DNA of 64,000 bases from Halocynthiibacter styelae (GTDB lineage Bacteria > Pseudomonadota > Alphaproteobacteria > Rhodobacterales > Rhodobacteraceae): positions 124,001-188,000 of the forward strand of contig NZ_JADCKQ010000003.1 of NCBI RefSeq assembly GCF_016123485.1. Direction: 5' to 3'. Of the stretch, positions 51,342 through 61,306 are shown piece by piece (positions within the stretch are counted from its first letter, which is position 1; every line of letters begins with the position of its first letter). The position numbers and the translations under genes are program-made. The notes beneath the pieces were generated by a model. That model was not told where the DNA came from and made no database searches. It saw nothing but the letters and a program-made list of their open reading frames with translations.

Positions 51342-52280
51342 GTGAAAAATCTTGCTGCCTTTGTCCTGTTTGTCAGTCTTCTGGGGTGTTCTCCGCCGGA
51401 AAGTGCCTGGAGAGCAGCTGGAGGGGACCAGCTGGGCGCCTTAACAGCTTGACCTAGAGATGATACCGAGCAAACGACCCAACCTCCGGACGAAAGCAAT
51501 CAGAACGAAGGTAATACTGAACAAACTTCATCGGATACAGAGGGGGCGGTCGGGGAAGCGGTTTGCGGCCCGAATGCGGAAGCTGCTACATCCGTTGAAC
51601 TGATCAATTTCAACGCCCGGCTGGCGCAGGAGCTTCTTAAAGAAGCGGATGGACTTTCACAACGGCAGGGCGTTTTGAATGGTGTTCTTCTACTGGCAAC
51701 TTTATCCGTCGTGCATGACGGTGGTCTGGGGGGAGATTCTGATGCGTTGTCAGATGCTGTACTGATCGCGCTTGGCTGGTCTCAGGCGGTGCGCTATCTG
51801 AAGCTCGACAGTACCGCAAACGCCTTCACAATAGCCTCAGAAGAAGCCGCCTGCCTGGCATCAACCGCAACGCAGATGTTGGGAAAGACGCAGGTCATTA
51901 CAACGTCGACCACAACAACAGAGTCTGGCACAGGCACAGCGCGCAGAGTGGAAACCAGCCAAAATCGAAACATATTAGAGCTGGAGTACAACGACAAAGC
52001 TGTGCGCACTGCCCTTTGGGAAATGTCGTTGCGGGTACGGGCGGATCTGTCACGCAGTCTGATCCGGCCAACACTGGGCGTTGTGAGGCTGGTGACAGAC
52101 ATGATCAGCCGCAGTGAGGAAGGAGAGCTTAAGGCAACTGTTGCTATGCTGCAAAACCAGCAGCGGGCACAGGCAGAACGCACGCGTATTGAAGCGGAGT
52201 TGGGACGAGAATCCGCAATACAGAATGAACGCTACCGTTTGCTGGGATGTTTTACCCGTGGCGTGCCGCCTACACTTTGA
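51342..52280 (+). pseudogene. Lipoprotein gene interrupted by an in-frame TGA
   Basis: A GTG at 51342 behind GGGAGAACC starts KNLAAFVLFVSLLGC, a clear lipoprotein signal with lipobox LLGC. After 36 codons an in-frame TGA stops it (51450-51452). Beyond the stop the same frame stays open for another 275 codons to TGA at 52278, with coding character: an acidic Thr-Gln-rich linker (PRDDTEQTTQPPDESNQ), a globular part (VELINFNARLAQELLKEADG) and a C-terminal helix (LKATVAMLQNQQRAQAER). Only the TGA breaks it. It may be a recent pseudogene, a sequencing error or a recoding case; no selenocysteine signal is evident. I do not recognise the family. Confidence 0.7.
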
Positions 52281-52300
52281 TCGGTTGCGGGTTTGAACAG

Positions 52301-52338
52301 AAAAAAAGCCCGCTGGCCGGATGGCGCAGCGGGTTTTT
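52301..52338. terminator. Bidirectional terminator between lipoprotein gene and carB
   Basis: CCCGCTG (52309-52315) pairs with CAGCGGG (52327-52333). An A run (52301-52307) and a T run (52334-52338) flank the stem, so it works in both directions. Confidence 0.85.
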
Positions 52339-52358
52339 CATGTCTTATGTCAGGCTGA

Positions 52359-55300
52359 TCAGCCTTGCAGGGCACGGACCCCGAGGGCGTCTTCGCGCAT
52401 GGCTTTGATCGCCTGAGCCGCGGCGTGGGAGCCGGCGGCGGTGGTGAAGTAAGGGATCTTGTCGTTCAGGGCCACCGCGCGGATTTCGCGGCTGTCTGAT
52501 ACGGCCTGATTGCCCTCTGTGGTGTTCATCACCAGCTGGATTTCACCGTTTTTCAGCATATCCACGATGTTCGGACGGCCTTCATAGACTTTATTGACCG
52601 TGTCGCAAGTGACGCCTTGTTCTGACAGCCAGGCAGCGGTGCCGCGTGTGCCGACAAGCGTGAAGCCCAGATCCGCAAGAATACGGGCTGCATCAATCAT
52701 GGTTTCAGTTTTATCCGCATCCTTGATCGACACAAATGCACGACCTGTCGATGGCAGTTCCATGCCAGCGCCCATCTGGGCTTTCAGGAAGGCACGTGGG
52801 AAGGAACGATCCCAGCCCATGACTTCACCGGTGGACCGCATTTCAGGGCCAAGCAGCGTGTCGACGCCCGGGAAGCGTGCGAAGGGCAGGACCGCTTCTT
52901 TCACGGAATACCAGGGCATTTCTTCCGGGTCGGCCAGGCGCATTGGATCGCCCATTGGCTCTGGGTCACCCTTTGCAGCGTCCTTAGGGTAGGGCGGGCG
53001 TTTCGGGAAGTTCGACAGGGATTCACCGGCCATGATGCGCGCCGCGATGGATGCGATGGCGCTGTCGGTGGATTTGGCCACAAACGGCACGGTGCGGGAG
53101 GCGCGTGGGTTGACCTCGATCAGGTAGACCACATCGTCTTTCACGGCGAACTGCACGTTCATCAGACCCTTAACGTTGAGAGCAAGAGCAAGGGCGACGG
53201 TCTGACGCTTGATCTCGTTGATGATGTTTTTATCGAGGTTGTAAGGCGGCAGGGAACAGGCGGAGTCACCTGAGTGAACGCCGGCTTCCTCAATGTGCTG
53301 CATGATGCCTGCGACATGCACGTCAGTGCCGTCACACAGCGCATCCACATCGAGTTCAACTGCGCCTGCAAGGTAGCTGTCGAGCAGAACAGGGCTGTCG
53401 CCGGATACAACCACAGCCTCTTTGATGTAGCGTTCCAGCTGTGGCATGTCGCGCACGATTTCCATGGCGCGGCCACCGAGAACGTAAGACGGGCGGATCA
53501 CAAGTGGGAAGCCGACTTCTTTGGCGATCTCAAGGGCTTCTGCGTCGGTGGATGCGATGCCATTGTGCGGTTGCTTGAGGTCAAGAGAGTTCACCAGGGC
53601 CTGGAAACGTTCACGGTCTTCGGCCAGGTCAATCGCGTCCGGCGTGGTGCCCAGGATCGGGATGCCTGCAGCTTCCAGATCATTTGCCAGTTTCAGTGGT
53701 GTCTGGCCGCCGAACTGCACGATCACACCATGCAGCGTGCCGTTTTCCTGTTCAACGCGCAGGATTTCCATGACGTGTTCGAATGTCAGCGGCTCAAAGT
53801 ACAGACGGTCTGATGTGTCATAATCGGTTGAAACTGTTTCCGGGTTACAGTTGATCATGATGGTTTCATAGCCCTGCTTTGTCAGCGCGTAACAGGCGTG
53901 ACAGCAGCAGTAGTCAAACTCAATCCCCTGACCGATACGGTTCGGGCCACCACCAAGGATGACGACTTTTTTCGCATCACTTGGGCGGGCTTCGCATTCC
54001 ACGTCGCCAAGAGCAGGCGCCTCATAGGTGGAATACATATAAGGGGTCTGGGCTTCGAATTCGGCAGCACAGGTGTCGATGCGCTTGAAGCTGGCGGTGA
54101 CGTTTTTCAGTACGCGGGCTTTGCGCACTTCAGTTTCGGTCATACCAGCAAGGATGGCCAGGCGGGCGTCGGTGAAGCCAAGCATTTTCAGATCACGCAG
54201 GCCGCGTTCATCTGATGGCAGGCCGTTTTGCTTCACGCCTTCTTCCGCATCCACGATTTCACGGATCCGGTCGAGGAACCATGGATCAAAAGCGGTGGTC
54301 GCCTGAATTTCATCATTGGTCAGACCTTCACGCATTGCCTGTGCAATGGTGCGCATGCGGTCTGGGGTTTGTTTGCTGATCGCTTTGATCACGGCGGCTT
54401 TGTCGGGTGCGCCTTCGATCTCGACCTCGTCAAAACCGGTCAGACCGGATTCCATGGACGCCAGTGCTTTTTGCATGCTCTCATGGATGGTCCGGCCAAT
54501 CGCCATGGTTTCACCGACGGATTTCATCGCGGTGGTGAGGTAAGGTTCAGAGCCCGGGAATTTTTCAAATGCGAATTTCGGGATCTTGGTGACGACATAG
54601 TCGATGGTTGGTTCAAACGATGCCGGTGTCACGCGGGTGATGTCGTTGTCGAGTTCATCCAGCGTGTAACCAATGGCCAGTTTCGCCGCGATCTTGGCGA
54701 TCGGGAAACCGGTTGCTTTGGACGCGAGTGCAGAAGAACGGGATACGCGCGGGTTCATCTCGATCACGATCATGCGGCCGTCTTTTGGGTTCACGGCCCA
54801 TTGCACGTTGGATCCACCGGTTTCGACGCCGATTTCGCGCAGCACGTTGATGGATGCTGTGCGCATCATCTGGTATTCTTTGTCGGTCAGGGTCAGGGCC
54901 GGGGCGACAGTGATGCTGTCACCGGTATGCACACCCATTGGGTCGACGTTTTCAATTGCGCAGACGATGATGGCGTTGTCGGCTTTGTCGCGGACAACTT
55001 CCATCTCGTATTCTTTCCAGCCCAGAAGGCTTTCATCCACGAGGATCTGGTTCACGGGTGACGCATCCATGCCAGTGCGGCAGAAGTGGATGTAATCTTC
55101 ACGGTTATACGCCACACCGCCGCCGGTGCCGCCAAGGGTAAAGGCCGGGCGGATGATGGCGGGCAGGCCGATGTCTTCCAGATCGTTCAGAGCGATCTGA
55201 ACACCCGCATCGAGATCGGCAGTTCCGTCTGCGTTCTTAGGTGCGGTGACGATGGTTGCGCGCGGGTTCTCAAGGCCCAGACGATCCATGGCTTCGCGGA

Positions 55301-55694
55301 ACAGTTTCCGGTCTTCCGCCATTTCAATCGCTTCGCGTTTCGCGCCGATCATTTCCACGCCGAATTTTTCCAAAACGCCCATTTCTTCCAGCGCAAGAGA
55401 AGTGTTCAGCCCGGTCTGGCCGCCCATTGTTGGCAGCAGCGCATCGGGGCGTTCCTTTTCAATGATCTTGGCGACCATTTCCGGGGTGATGGGTTCGATG
55501 TAGGTTGCATCCGCCAGTTCCGGATCGGTCATGATCGTCGCCGGGTTGGAGTTCACGAGGATGACACGGTAGCCTTCTTCACGGAGGGCTTTACAGGCCT
55601 GGGCACCGGAGTAATCAAACTCGCAGGCTTGGCCAATAACAATAGGGCCCGCCCCGATGATCATGATGGATGAAATATCGTCGCGCTTTGGCAT
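52359..55694 (-). CDS. carB: Carbamoyl-phosphate synthase large subunit
   Basis: This 1111-residue enzyme makes carbamoyl phosphate from bicarbonate, ATP and glutamine-derived ammonia for arginine and pyrimidines. Two homologous ATP-grasp halves are visible: [20 protein letters not shown] with [20 protein letters not shown], and [20 protein letters not shown] with [20 protein letters not shown]-terminal MGS-like allosteric domain ([20 protein letters not shown]) follows. Length is slightly above the usual ~1075, mainly from an insertion near residues 910-930 ([20 protein letters not shown]). carA is not in the window. Confidence 0.97.
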   Translation of the reverse strand: MPKRDDISSIMIIGAGPIVIGQACEFDYSGAQACKALREEGYRVILVNSNPATIMTDPELADATYIEPITPEMVAKIIEKERPDALLPTMGGQTGLNTSLALEEMGVLEKFGVEMIGAKREAIEMAEDRKLFREAMDRLGLENPRATIVTAPKNADGTADLDAGVQIALNDLEDIGLPAIIRPAFTLGGTGGGVAYNREDYIHFCRTGMDASPVNQILVDESLLGWKEYEMEVVRDKADNAIIVCAIENVDPMGVHTGDSITVAPALTLTDKEYQMMRTASINVLREIGVETGGSNVQWAVNPKDGRMIVIEMNPRVSRSSALASKATGFPIAKIAAKLAIGYTLDELDNDITRVTPASFEPTIDYVVTKIPKFAFEKFPGSEPYLTTAMKSVGETMAIGRTIHESMQKALASMESGLTGFDEVEIEGAPDKAAVIKAISKQTPDRMRTIAQAMREGLTNDEIQATTAFDPWFLDRIREIVDAEEGVKQNGLPSDERGLRDLKMLGFTDARLAILAGMTETEVRKARVLKNVTASFKRIDTCAAEFEAQTPYMYSTYEAPALGDVECEARPSDAKKVVILGGGPNRIGQGIEFDYCCCHACYALTKQGYETIMINCNPETVSTDYDTSDRLYFEPLTFEHVMEILRVEQENGTLHGVIVQFGGQTPLKLANDLEAAGIPILGTTPDAIDLAEDRERFQALVNSLDLKQPHNGIASTDAEALEIAKEVGFPLVIRPSYVLGGRAMEIVRDMPQLERYIKEAVVVSGDSPVLLDSYLAGAVELDVDALCDGTDVHVAGIMQHIEEAGVHSGDSACSLPPYNLDKNIINEIKRQTVALALALNVKGLMNVQFAVKDDVVYLIEVNPRASRTVPFVAKSTDSAIASIAARIMAGESLSNFPKRPPYPKDAAKGDPEPMGDPMRLADPEEMPWYSVKEAVLPFARFPGVDTLLGPEMRSTGEVMGWDRSFPRAFLKAQMGAGMELPSTGRAFVSIKDADKTETMIDAARILADLGFTLVGTRGTAAWLSEQGVTCDTVNKVYEGRPNIVDMLKNGEIQLVMNTTEGNQAVSDSREIRAVALNDKIPYFTTAAGSHAAAQAIKAMREDALGVRALQG

Positions 55695-55959
55695 GGTAGG
55701 CTCCCGGAATCACAAATTGTCGTGGTGTATAATTACATGAAGAGAAGGTGCAAGGGGGAATCGTTTTTCTGGGAGGAAAACATGGGGGTATCAGTGAATG
55801 ATCACCATATAGGGCGGTGTGAGATCCGATTTGCTGGTCAGGCGGATATTGAGGGCAGCGCTGGCGCTGCGGAGGCTGCCGGGTATTAGGGTGTGCAGTG
55901 AGCAGATACCGGAATTTGCAAAACAGAAAATGTGTGAGCATTTACAGAATAGCAGTGGA
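55695..55959. other. Intergenic region upstream of carB
   Basis: These 265 bases contain a likely carB promoter and otherwise only short frames without ribosome binding sites, such as a 61-codon minus frame at 55791-55976 rich in Cys and His. I see no RNA gene. The AT content rises towards the hypothetical gene on the right. Confidence 0.4.
55726..55753 (-). promoter_or_regulatory. Candidate carB promoter
   Basis: On the minus strand TTGCAC (55748-55753) and TATACA (55726-55731) are 16 bases apart, which fits a sigma-70 promoter 32 bases or more upstream of the carB start. No attenuator or arginine/pyrimidine operator was recognised. Confidence 0.4.
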
Positions 55960-57180
55960 TTAATCGCATGCACCAACGCCGGACATACGCCGATCTTTAA
56001 TTAAGAAGTACCCGTTGAGTTCGCCCACGAGAACTTCCCCGCGACTGGCGAGATACATATATTGCGTCTCTGTTCTTCGCTCTCTCGTAACGACCAGGCT
56101 GGTGTCCAGCTCATGAATGCGCCCTGCTTCATCGACGACGACAAATTCTTCCTCCCGCAATGTCAAACGAGCGTCAGACAATGGCATGTCAGTTGTCACC
56201 GCAAACAGGTCATCATGCACATGTTCCGAAGGAACTGCATCGGCAGCCTGTCGACGTGGTAAAACCCACAATTCACCGACCTCTGCATCATCAACCCCGG
56301 CTAATCTGCCTTCCCCAAGTCTCATGTAATCTGCATAAACATTATCAAAATTCTGCTCATTTTGGGGCCGCCAGACTCCCTCAGAACGTTCCAGATGAAC
56401 CAGATATCGCCCGGTATCCGGTGCAGTCATATGCACATCAATCAGCAACCTCGGGGGATTGTTGAGAAACACTGCGTTTTTAAAAAAATCCCGCTCTCCC
56501 AGATCCAGCGATCCGACATAGTGAATGGTTTGATTTGCGTCGATCAGATAAATTTGATTGTCAACTTCTGACCCTAAGAAAGTTAAATTTAACTCCGGAA
56601 AATCAAAGACTGTTGTTATCCATTCGTCAAGGCCATCAATTCGGGTCGCTGTTTCATTCTGAATTTTCAAAACAGAAGGAAGACGTTGAGACGTATTTAT
56701 GCTGGAATTTTCGAAGCTCTGTGTTGTGGTTAGTATTGCATTCAATGGCGTAGACCACCAAAGTTTTTTCGCAAATCTCAAGTTTTCTGGCGCTGCGATC
56801 TCGGTCCTGGAGAACTCTCCCGTCTCGGGGTTTTGCCGAAAGAATTCGCGCTGCCCAAAAGCACCACCTAATCCAACGACATCATTCTCCGGTGTCACAA
56901 AAACAAAAGGACTGTCAGACAAGTCCGGGAAATCAGCGGTTATGGTTACAAATTCGTTGCCAACCAGTCTCGCAACCTCAAAATCATTCCTGCCAGTGCG
57001 TAGAACATATAGATCATTTTTCGGAATAGCGGTCTGAACAACTGAGCTAATACTAAATCCATAGCCGCTCTCTATCTCAAATGGCGTGTGAACGGCCTGA
57101 ATGCAAAACCGTTCAGAGTATTGTTCTGCGCTAACATTTTGCGTCATAAATAAAATAACGACGACTGAAAATCTAATCAC
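55960..57180 (-). CDS. Hypothetical exported protein, possible beta-propeller
   Basis: This 406-residue protein has a signal peptide (FSVVVILFMTQNVSA) and a mature part with recurring strand-turn units (FVTITADFPDLSDSPFVFVT; LIDANQTIHYVGSLDLGERD; EEFVVVDEAGRIHELDTSLV) that suggest a beta-propeller or similar sheet-rich fold. The start is GTG at 57180, behind TAGGAG at 7-8 nt; an earlier ATG would bury the signal peptide. The gene is noticeably more AT-rich than its neighbours, so recent acquisition is possible. No family recognised. Confidence 0.6.
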   Translation of the reverse strand: MIRFSVVVILFMTQNVSAEQYSERFCIQAVHTPFEIESGYGFSISSVVQTAIPKNDLYVLRTGRNDFEVARLVGNEFVTITADFPDLSDSPFVFVTPENDVVGLGGAFGQREFFRQNPETGEFSRTEIAAPENLRFAKKLWWSTPLNAILTTTQSFENSSINTSQRLPSVLKIQNETATRIDGLDEWITTVFDFPELNLTFLGSEVDNQIYLIDANQTIHYVGSLDLGERDFFKNAVFLNNPPRLLIDVHMTAPDTGRYLVHLERSEGVWRPQNEQNFDNVYADYMRLGEGRLAGVDDAEVGELWVLPRRQAADAVPSEHVHDDLFAVTTDMPLSDARLTLREEEFVVVDEAGRIHELDTSLVVTRERRTETQYMYLASRGEVLVGELNGYFLIKDRRMSGVGACD

Positions 57181-57529
57181 TCCATGCACTCCTACACGAT
57201 ATTTTGAGGTTGCCGGTTTATGGAATGTTTGCCGAAGACTCGCCTGGAGTGCAACCAGCATTGCTGGTAATCGCTACCGCAAGATCAGTAGTATGCGACT
57301 GTGTTCGACAATGGAGGTGGGTATTATCAAGAACTGGGTGCATCGCCTCACATCCTCAGAAAATACGAGCCTTTCAACAGAATTAGGTTGAGTGCCGTCA
57401 TTGGGTGTAGAAATCTGGTGGACTTTGGATAGGTCAGTTTTTGTCGCAAATAGTCGCTCACAGCAGGTTGCCTTTTGCATCCGCCCCCCTACTTAAGGGA
57501 GACACCTCTGTTCCGGGAGCACTCTGCCT
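57181..57529. other. Intergenic region without recognised gene
   Basis: These 349 bases between the exported-protein gene and the CPBP gene hold only short frames without clear ribosome binding sites. The left part is AT-richer. I see no repeat, RNA or mobile-element signature. Confidence 0.4.
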
Positions 57530-58219
57530 ATGTCCGCCGCCCTTCATGAAGACTTTGGGATTGAAGACCACAATTGCGCCCGGCAGAGGCGTGGGTTGCT
57601 GGCAGAGTTTCTGTTGTTGTTCGTCGCTGTTCCGGTGGTGGTGGCGGTCTGGATGCCGCCGACACGCATGTTTGCGGCACTTGGGGTGTTCATGTTGCTG
57701 GGGCTGGTGCTTCTCTGGCGGACGCCCGGATTTTCCTGGCGCATCATGTTTCAGGGCTGGCGAAACATGCAGATCGGGCCGGTGGTGGCAATTGCTTTCG
57801 CGGTTGCGGGGGCAAGTTACGCGATTTTGATGCAGAGCGCACCAGAGCGCCTGTTCGCGATGTTGAAATACCGCCCGGAGATGATGCTGGTGATCGCGGT
57901 GTTCTATCCGCTGGTGTCGGCCCTGCCGCAGGAGCTGATCTTTCGGGTGCTGTTCTTCCGCCGCTATAAACCCGTGATCCCGGCAGGCGCACGGGGTGTC
58001 TGGTTGAATGCGGCTTTGTTTTCACTGGCGCATCTGATGTACTGGAGCTGGGTTGTCGCGATTATGACCTTTATTGGCGGTCTGATCTTTGCCTGGGCCT
58101 ATAAAACCCGTGAAAGCCTGCCGCTGGCGATTGTTCTGCATTCGGTTGCAGGTGTCGTCCTGTTCGCTTTCGGTATGGGCGTTTATTTCTATTCCGGCGC
58201 GGTGGTGCGGCCGTTCTGA
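57530..58219 (+). CDS. CPBP family intramembrane protease-like protein
   Basis: This 229-residue polytopic protein has the CPBP (CAAX protease and bacteriocin-processing) motifs in modified form: SALPQELIFRVLFFRR stands for motif 1 (EExxxR), with Gln in place of the first Glu; NAALFSLAHLMYW for the FxxxH motif; and VLHSVAGVV for the last. The second Glu, Arg and both His are kept. It may still be active, as the other motif-1 residues remain. The gene converges on and overlaps the glycosyltransferase gene by 31 nt. Confidence 0.78.
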   Translation: MSAALHEDFGIEDHNCARQRRGLLAEFLLLFVAVPVVVAVWMPPTRMFAALGVFMLLGLVLLWRTPGFSWRIMFQGWRNMQIGPVVAIAFAVAGASYAILMQSAPERLFAMLKYRPEMMLVIAVFYPLVSALPQELIFRVLFFRRYKPVIPAGARGVWLNAALFSLAHLMYWSWVVAIMTFIGGLIFAWAYKTRESLPLAIVLHSVAGVVLFAFGMGVYFYSGAVVRPF

Positions 58220-59475
58220 GGCATCAGAACAACCCAGAAAAATAAGATCAGGTAATAGGTCGTTGAGACCAGCGTGCCGTGAACCCAGTGAAGACTTTCA
58301 ATCGGATGTATTGTCAGATTCAACAGCGAGAATGCCGGGAAAACCAGACAGCCCACTGAGGCCCAGACCCCATGCCGGATCAATGCCGGGAATGCGGGGG
58401 ACAGGAACAGTGGCATCAGGTAATAATGTGCCCAGCTGAAAGGGGCGAAAAATCCGGACCAGAGAGTGATTGCGATCATCATCCGCAGCAGGCGTTCCTG
58501 CCTGCCGACTCCCCGGTGCAGGGTGGGTGCCCGGAGGATCAACACCAGTCCGGAGACCATAAGAAGAGGGGGGGCAAATTTCATCCAATCCGGTTTTGCC
58601 ACAGTAAACAACCCAGGCAGATGGTCTGGCAGTGGTGGCGCAAGATCTAAAACAGAGGCCCCGATATACAGAGGCACTTCAAGATTAAAATTCAGAGAGC
58701 TGAGGACAACAGTATTTTTGAGATTTGAAAGTTCGTGCAGAAAATCCAGATGCAGCTGCACACCTGTCAGGACAAAGCTGAGGACGGCCAGTGAACCGCT
58801 GCAGATCAGGAAAGCCATCAGGGCGCGCCACTTGCGGTCTGCAATGAAAATGACAATGAAAAACAGGGGCAGAAGTTTGATGGCTGCGGCAATGCCAAGG
58901 ACTGTGCCCGCCAGGACTGCACGGCCCTCACTGTACTGCCAGAACGCCAGTATCGTCAGGGCGAAAATTGTAATCTGTGGCTGATTGTGGAGCAGTGCAA
59001 GAAACAGAGGCAGAGTGAACACACCGGCCAGCAAAACGAGCAGGATCCAGATTGGAAAGCGTGGCTTGCGGGCAGGAGACAGTTGGAAGCAGAGATAGAG
59101 CGACAGTGTGAGAAGGCTCAGCTGGATGATCAGGGTGATGTTTGAAAAACTCTGCACATCCATAATTCTGGTTACCGGCGCCAGCAGAGCGGCCCAGAGC
59201 GGCGGGTAAACATAGGGCAGTTCCGGAGATCGGTATTTCCCAAAAACACTGTCCTGGAAATCCAGAGATGAAATAAGGATGCCTGAGGGGTGTGATATAT
59301 CTCCGGCGGCAGGAGGGCCGAAAATAAGGGTGTAATTTCCTTTGCTGAAATGATCAGCAGCCTGGTAGATTGCACTCAGATCGCCGTGGCGGATGCCGTA
59401 AAGCATGTTCAGTGTAAATGTGAAGAATATCAGAAGAAAAATCACTGAAATAAGCACATGTATCCGATTTTGCAT
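58189..59475 (-). CDS. Glycosyltransferase family 87-like membrane protein
   Basis: This 428-residue protein has about ten membrane segments and an N-terminal GIRHGDLSAIYQAADHFSKG with an acidic pair in the first periplasmic loop, followed by SPELPYVYPPLWAALLAPVT. It fits GT87 (DUF2029) polyprenol-linked mannosyltransferases. The YPPLW motif is typical. The target glycan is unknown, and no other glycan genes are adjacent. Confidence 0.75.
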   Translation of the reverse strand: MQNRIHVLISVIFLLIFFTFTLNMLYGIRHGDLSAIYQAADHFSKGNYTLIFGPPAAGDISHPSGILISSLDFQDSVFGKYRSPELPYVYPPLWAALLAPVTRIMDVQSFSNITLIIQLSLLTLSLYLCFQLSPARKPRFPIWILLVLLAGVFTLPLFLALLHNQPQITIFALTILAFWQYSEGRAVLAGTVLGIAAAIKLLPLFFIVIFIADRKWRALMAFLICSGSLAVLSFVLTGVQLHLDFLHELSNLKNTVVLSSLNFNLEVPLYIGASVLDLAPPLPDHLPGLFTVAKPDWMKFAPPLLMVSGLVLILRAPTLHRGVGRQERLLRMMIAITLWSGFFAPFSWAHYYLMPLFLSPAFPALIRHGVWASVGCLVFPAFSLLNLTIHPIESLHWVHGTLVSTTYYLILFFWVVLMPQNGRTTAPE

Positions 59476-59565
59476 GCAGGTCCGATCATTGTCTCAAATG
59501 TAGTTCTGAATTCACGGGGCAACTTAGGCTTGTGGCGGGTGAATGTCTACATCCATTCAGGGATA

Positions 59566-59598
59566 CGAAAAAGCCCGCCTCTTTGCAGAGACGGGCTT
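59566..59598 (-). terminator. Terminator of the ALDH7-type gene
   Basis: AAGCCCG (59571-59577) pairs with CGGGCTT (59592-59598), with CTCT / AGAG continuing the stem after one mismatch. On the minus strand it ends in TTTTTC, 22 nt after the dehydrogenase stop. Confidence 0.85.
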
Positions 59599-59619
59599 CG
59601 CAGCAACGGTTAAGGGAGT

Positions 59620-61134
59620 TTAACCGATGTCGAAAGACACACCCTGCGCCAGCGGCAGTTCGCGTGAATAGTTCACGGTGTTGGTCTGACGGCGCATGTA
59701 GGCTTTCCACGCGTCTGATCCGCTTTCGCGCCCGCCGCCGGTTTCCTTTTCGCCGCCGAAGGCACCACCGATTTCCGCACCGGATGTACCGATGTTCACA
59801 TTGGCAATGCCACAGTCAGAACCCATGGCCGACAGGAAGGTTTCCGCTTCGCGTACATCCAGGGTGTAGATGGTGGAAGACAGGCCGGCGCTCACGTCGT
59901 TTTGCATGTCGATCGCGTTTTCCAGGTCGCTGTAAGGCATGACATATAGAACAGGCGCGAAGGTTTCTTCGCAGACGATGCCTTTCTGTTCCTTCAGTTC
60001 AACCATCGCCGGGCGGTGATAATAAGCGTTCGGATGGCCTGCATCCACGCGTTCACCACCGGTGACTTTGCCGCCCATGGCCTCTGCCGCTTCAATCGCA
60101 GCAGTCATGGCTTTGGAGGCGTTCTCATCAATCAGCGGGCCGACAAGGCTGTCGGTTGTCAGGGGTGAACCCACGGTGACGGATTTATAGGCCGCCGCGA
60201 GGCGTGGCACGAATTCGTCCCAGATGCTGTCATGCACGAAAACGCGACGTTGGGATGTGCAGCGCTGACCAGCCGTGCCCATGGCGCCAAACGCGATGGC
60301 GGCAAGTGCCATGTCCTGATCGGCGGATGGGCAGACGATGCCGGCGTTGTTGCCGCCAAGTTCCAGGATGGATTTGCCAAAACGTGCCGCAACGCGTGGA
60401 CCAACTTCACGGCCCATACGGGTGGAACCGGTGGCGGAAATTACAGGCACATCGGTGCTGTCGACCAGGGCTTCGCCAAGATCGCGATCCCCCAACAGAA
60501 GTGTGTGCAGACCTTCGGGTGCGTCATCGCCGAAACGTGCGATAGCGCGGTCAAGAACAGAGGCACAGGCAAGGGAAATCAGCGGAGTTTTCTCGGATGG
60601 TTTCCAGATCACCGGATCACCACAAACCAGCGCGAGCGCTGAGTTCCAGGACCAGACCGCCGCCGGGAAGTTAAAGGCCGAAATCACACCAACCGGGCCG
60701 ATCGGATGGTATTGTTCCATCATGCGGTGGCCGGGGCGTTCAGTCGCAATGGTCAGACCGTAAAGCTGACGAGACAGGCCGGTTGCGAAATCGCAGATGT
60801 CGATCATTTCCTGGATTTCGCCCAGACCTTCGGAGGTGATTTTGCCAACCTCGATGGAAATGATGCGACCCAGATCTTCTTTTGCAACGCGCAACTCTTC
60901 GCCCAGCAGACGGACCAGCTCGCCACGGCGCGGGGCCGGGACCATGCGCCAGGCTTTGAACGCGGTTTTGGCTTTGGCGATACCGGCTTTGGCATCCTCC
61001 GCTGTCATATCGTTCACTGCAGCGATTTCTTCGCCGGTGACCGGGCTGATGATTTTGCGGGAGCCGCCGGTGTAAGCGGATTTATCCACGCCGAGGCGGG
61101 AAAGGATTTCTGCGATTTCCTGGGAGACGTCCAT
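59620..61134 (-). CDS. ALDH7-type aldehyde dehydrogenase (probable aminoadipate-semialdehyde dehydrogenase)
   Basis: This 504-residue NAD-dependent enzyme has VISAFNFPAAVWSWNSALAL, VIWKPSEKTPL, the ATGSTRMGREVGPRVAARFG turn, LELGGNNAGIV and the catalytic cysteine in FGAMGTAGQRCTSQRRVFVH. These match ALDH7 (antiquitin-like) enzymes that oxidise alpha-aminoadipate semialdehyde to aminoadipate in lysine breakdown. The saccharopine-dehydrogenase-like gene across the LysR gene supports that. The start at 61134 (MDVSQEIAEILSRLG) is behind GAGGATCC; further upstream the frame crosses the palindromic repeat. Confidence 0.85.
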   Translation of the reverse strand: MDVSQEIAEILSRLGVDKSAYTGGSRKIISPVTGEEIAAVNDMTAEDAKAGIAKAKTAFKAWRMVPAPRRGELVRLLGEELRVAKEDLGRIISIEVGKITSEGLGEIQEMIDICDFATGLSRQLYGLTIATERPGHRMMEQYHPIGPVGVISAFNFPAAVWSWNSALALVCGDPVIWKPSEKTPLISLACASVLDRAIARFGDDAPEGLHTLLLGDRDLGEALVDSTDVPVISATGSTRMGREVGPRVAARFGKSILELGGNNAGIVCPSADQDMALAAIAFGAMGTAGQRCTSQRRVFVHDSIWDEFVPRLAAAYKSVTVGSPLTTDSLVGPLIDENASKAMTAAIEAAEAMGGKVTGGERVDAGHPNAYYHRPAMVELKEQKGIVCEETFAPVLYVMPYSDLENAIDMQNDVSAGLSSTIYTLDVREAETFLSAMGSDCGIANVNIGTSGAEIGGAFGGEKETGGGRESGSDAWKAYMRRQTNTVNYSRELPLAQGVSFDIG

Positions 61135-61238
61135 GTGAGGATCCTCTGAAAGACTGAATTTGCAGTGAGTGTAGCAGGTATCTCTTAGGAGGAAAACAAA
61201 GGAAAATTCCCGTATGGATGCGTAAATGTAATGAGAGG

Positions 61239-61285
61239 CCCGGAGTTTTTCAAAAACTCCGGCACAGATTTTTTGAAAAAATCTG
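61239..61285. repeat. Palindromic repeat element, copy 2
   Basis: CCGGAGTTTTT-C-AAAAACTCCGG (about 61239-61261) and AGATTTTTT-G-AAAAAATCT (about 61266-61284) are two long palindromes with one-base centres. The second is nearly the same as one at 7366-7385. They lie between the LysR stop and the dehydrogenase start, so they may end LysR transcripts. Confidence 0.5.
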
Positions 61286-61306
61286 ATCTGCCGCTGAAAC
61301 CTATGG

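Noticed and set aside
51450-51452. Selenocysteine recoding of the TGA in the lipoprotein gene
   Set aside because: The following bases form no evident SECIS-like hairpin, and the residue lies in a low-complexity linker where selenocysteine would have no use.
53274-55673. Several plus-strand frames of 140-280 codons opposite carB
   Set aside because: carB is complete and conserved across this stretch; these frames are Phe-Gly-His-rich mirrors without motifs.
57262-57529. Transposase remnant between the exported-protein and CPBP genes
   Set aside because: Short frames there show no DDE or helix-turn-helix motif, and I see no terminal inverted repeats or target duplication.
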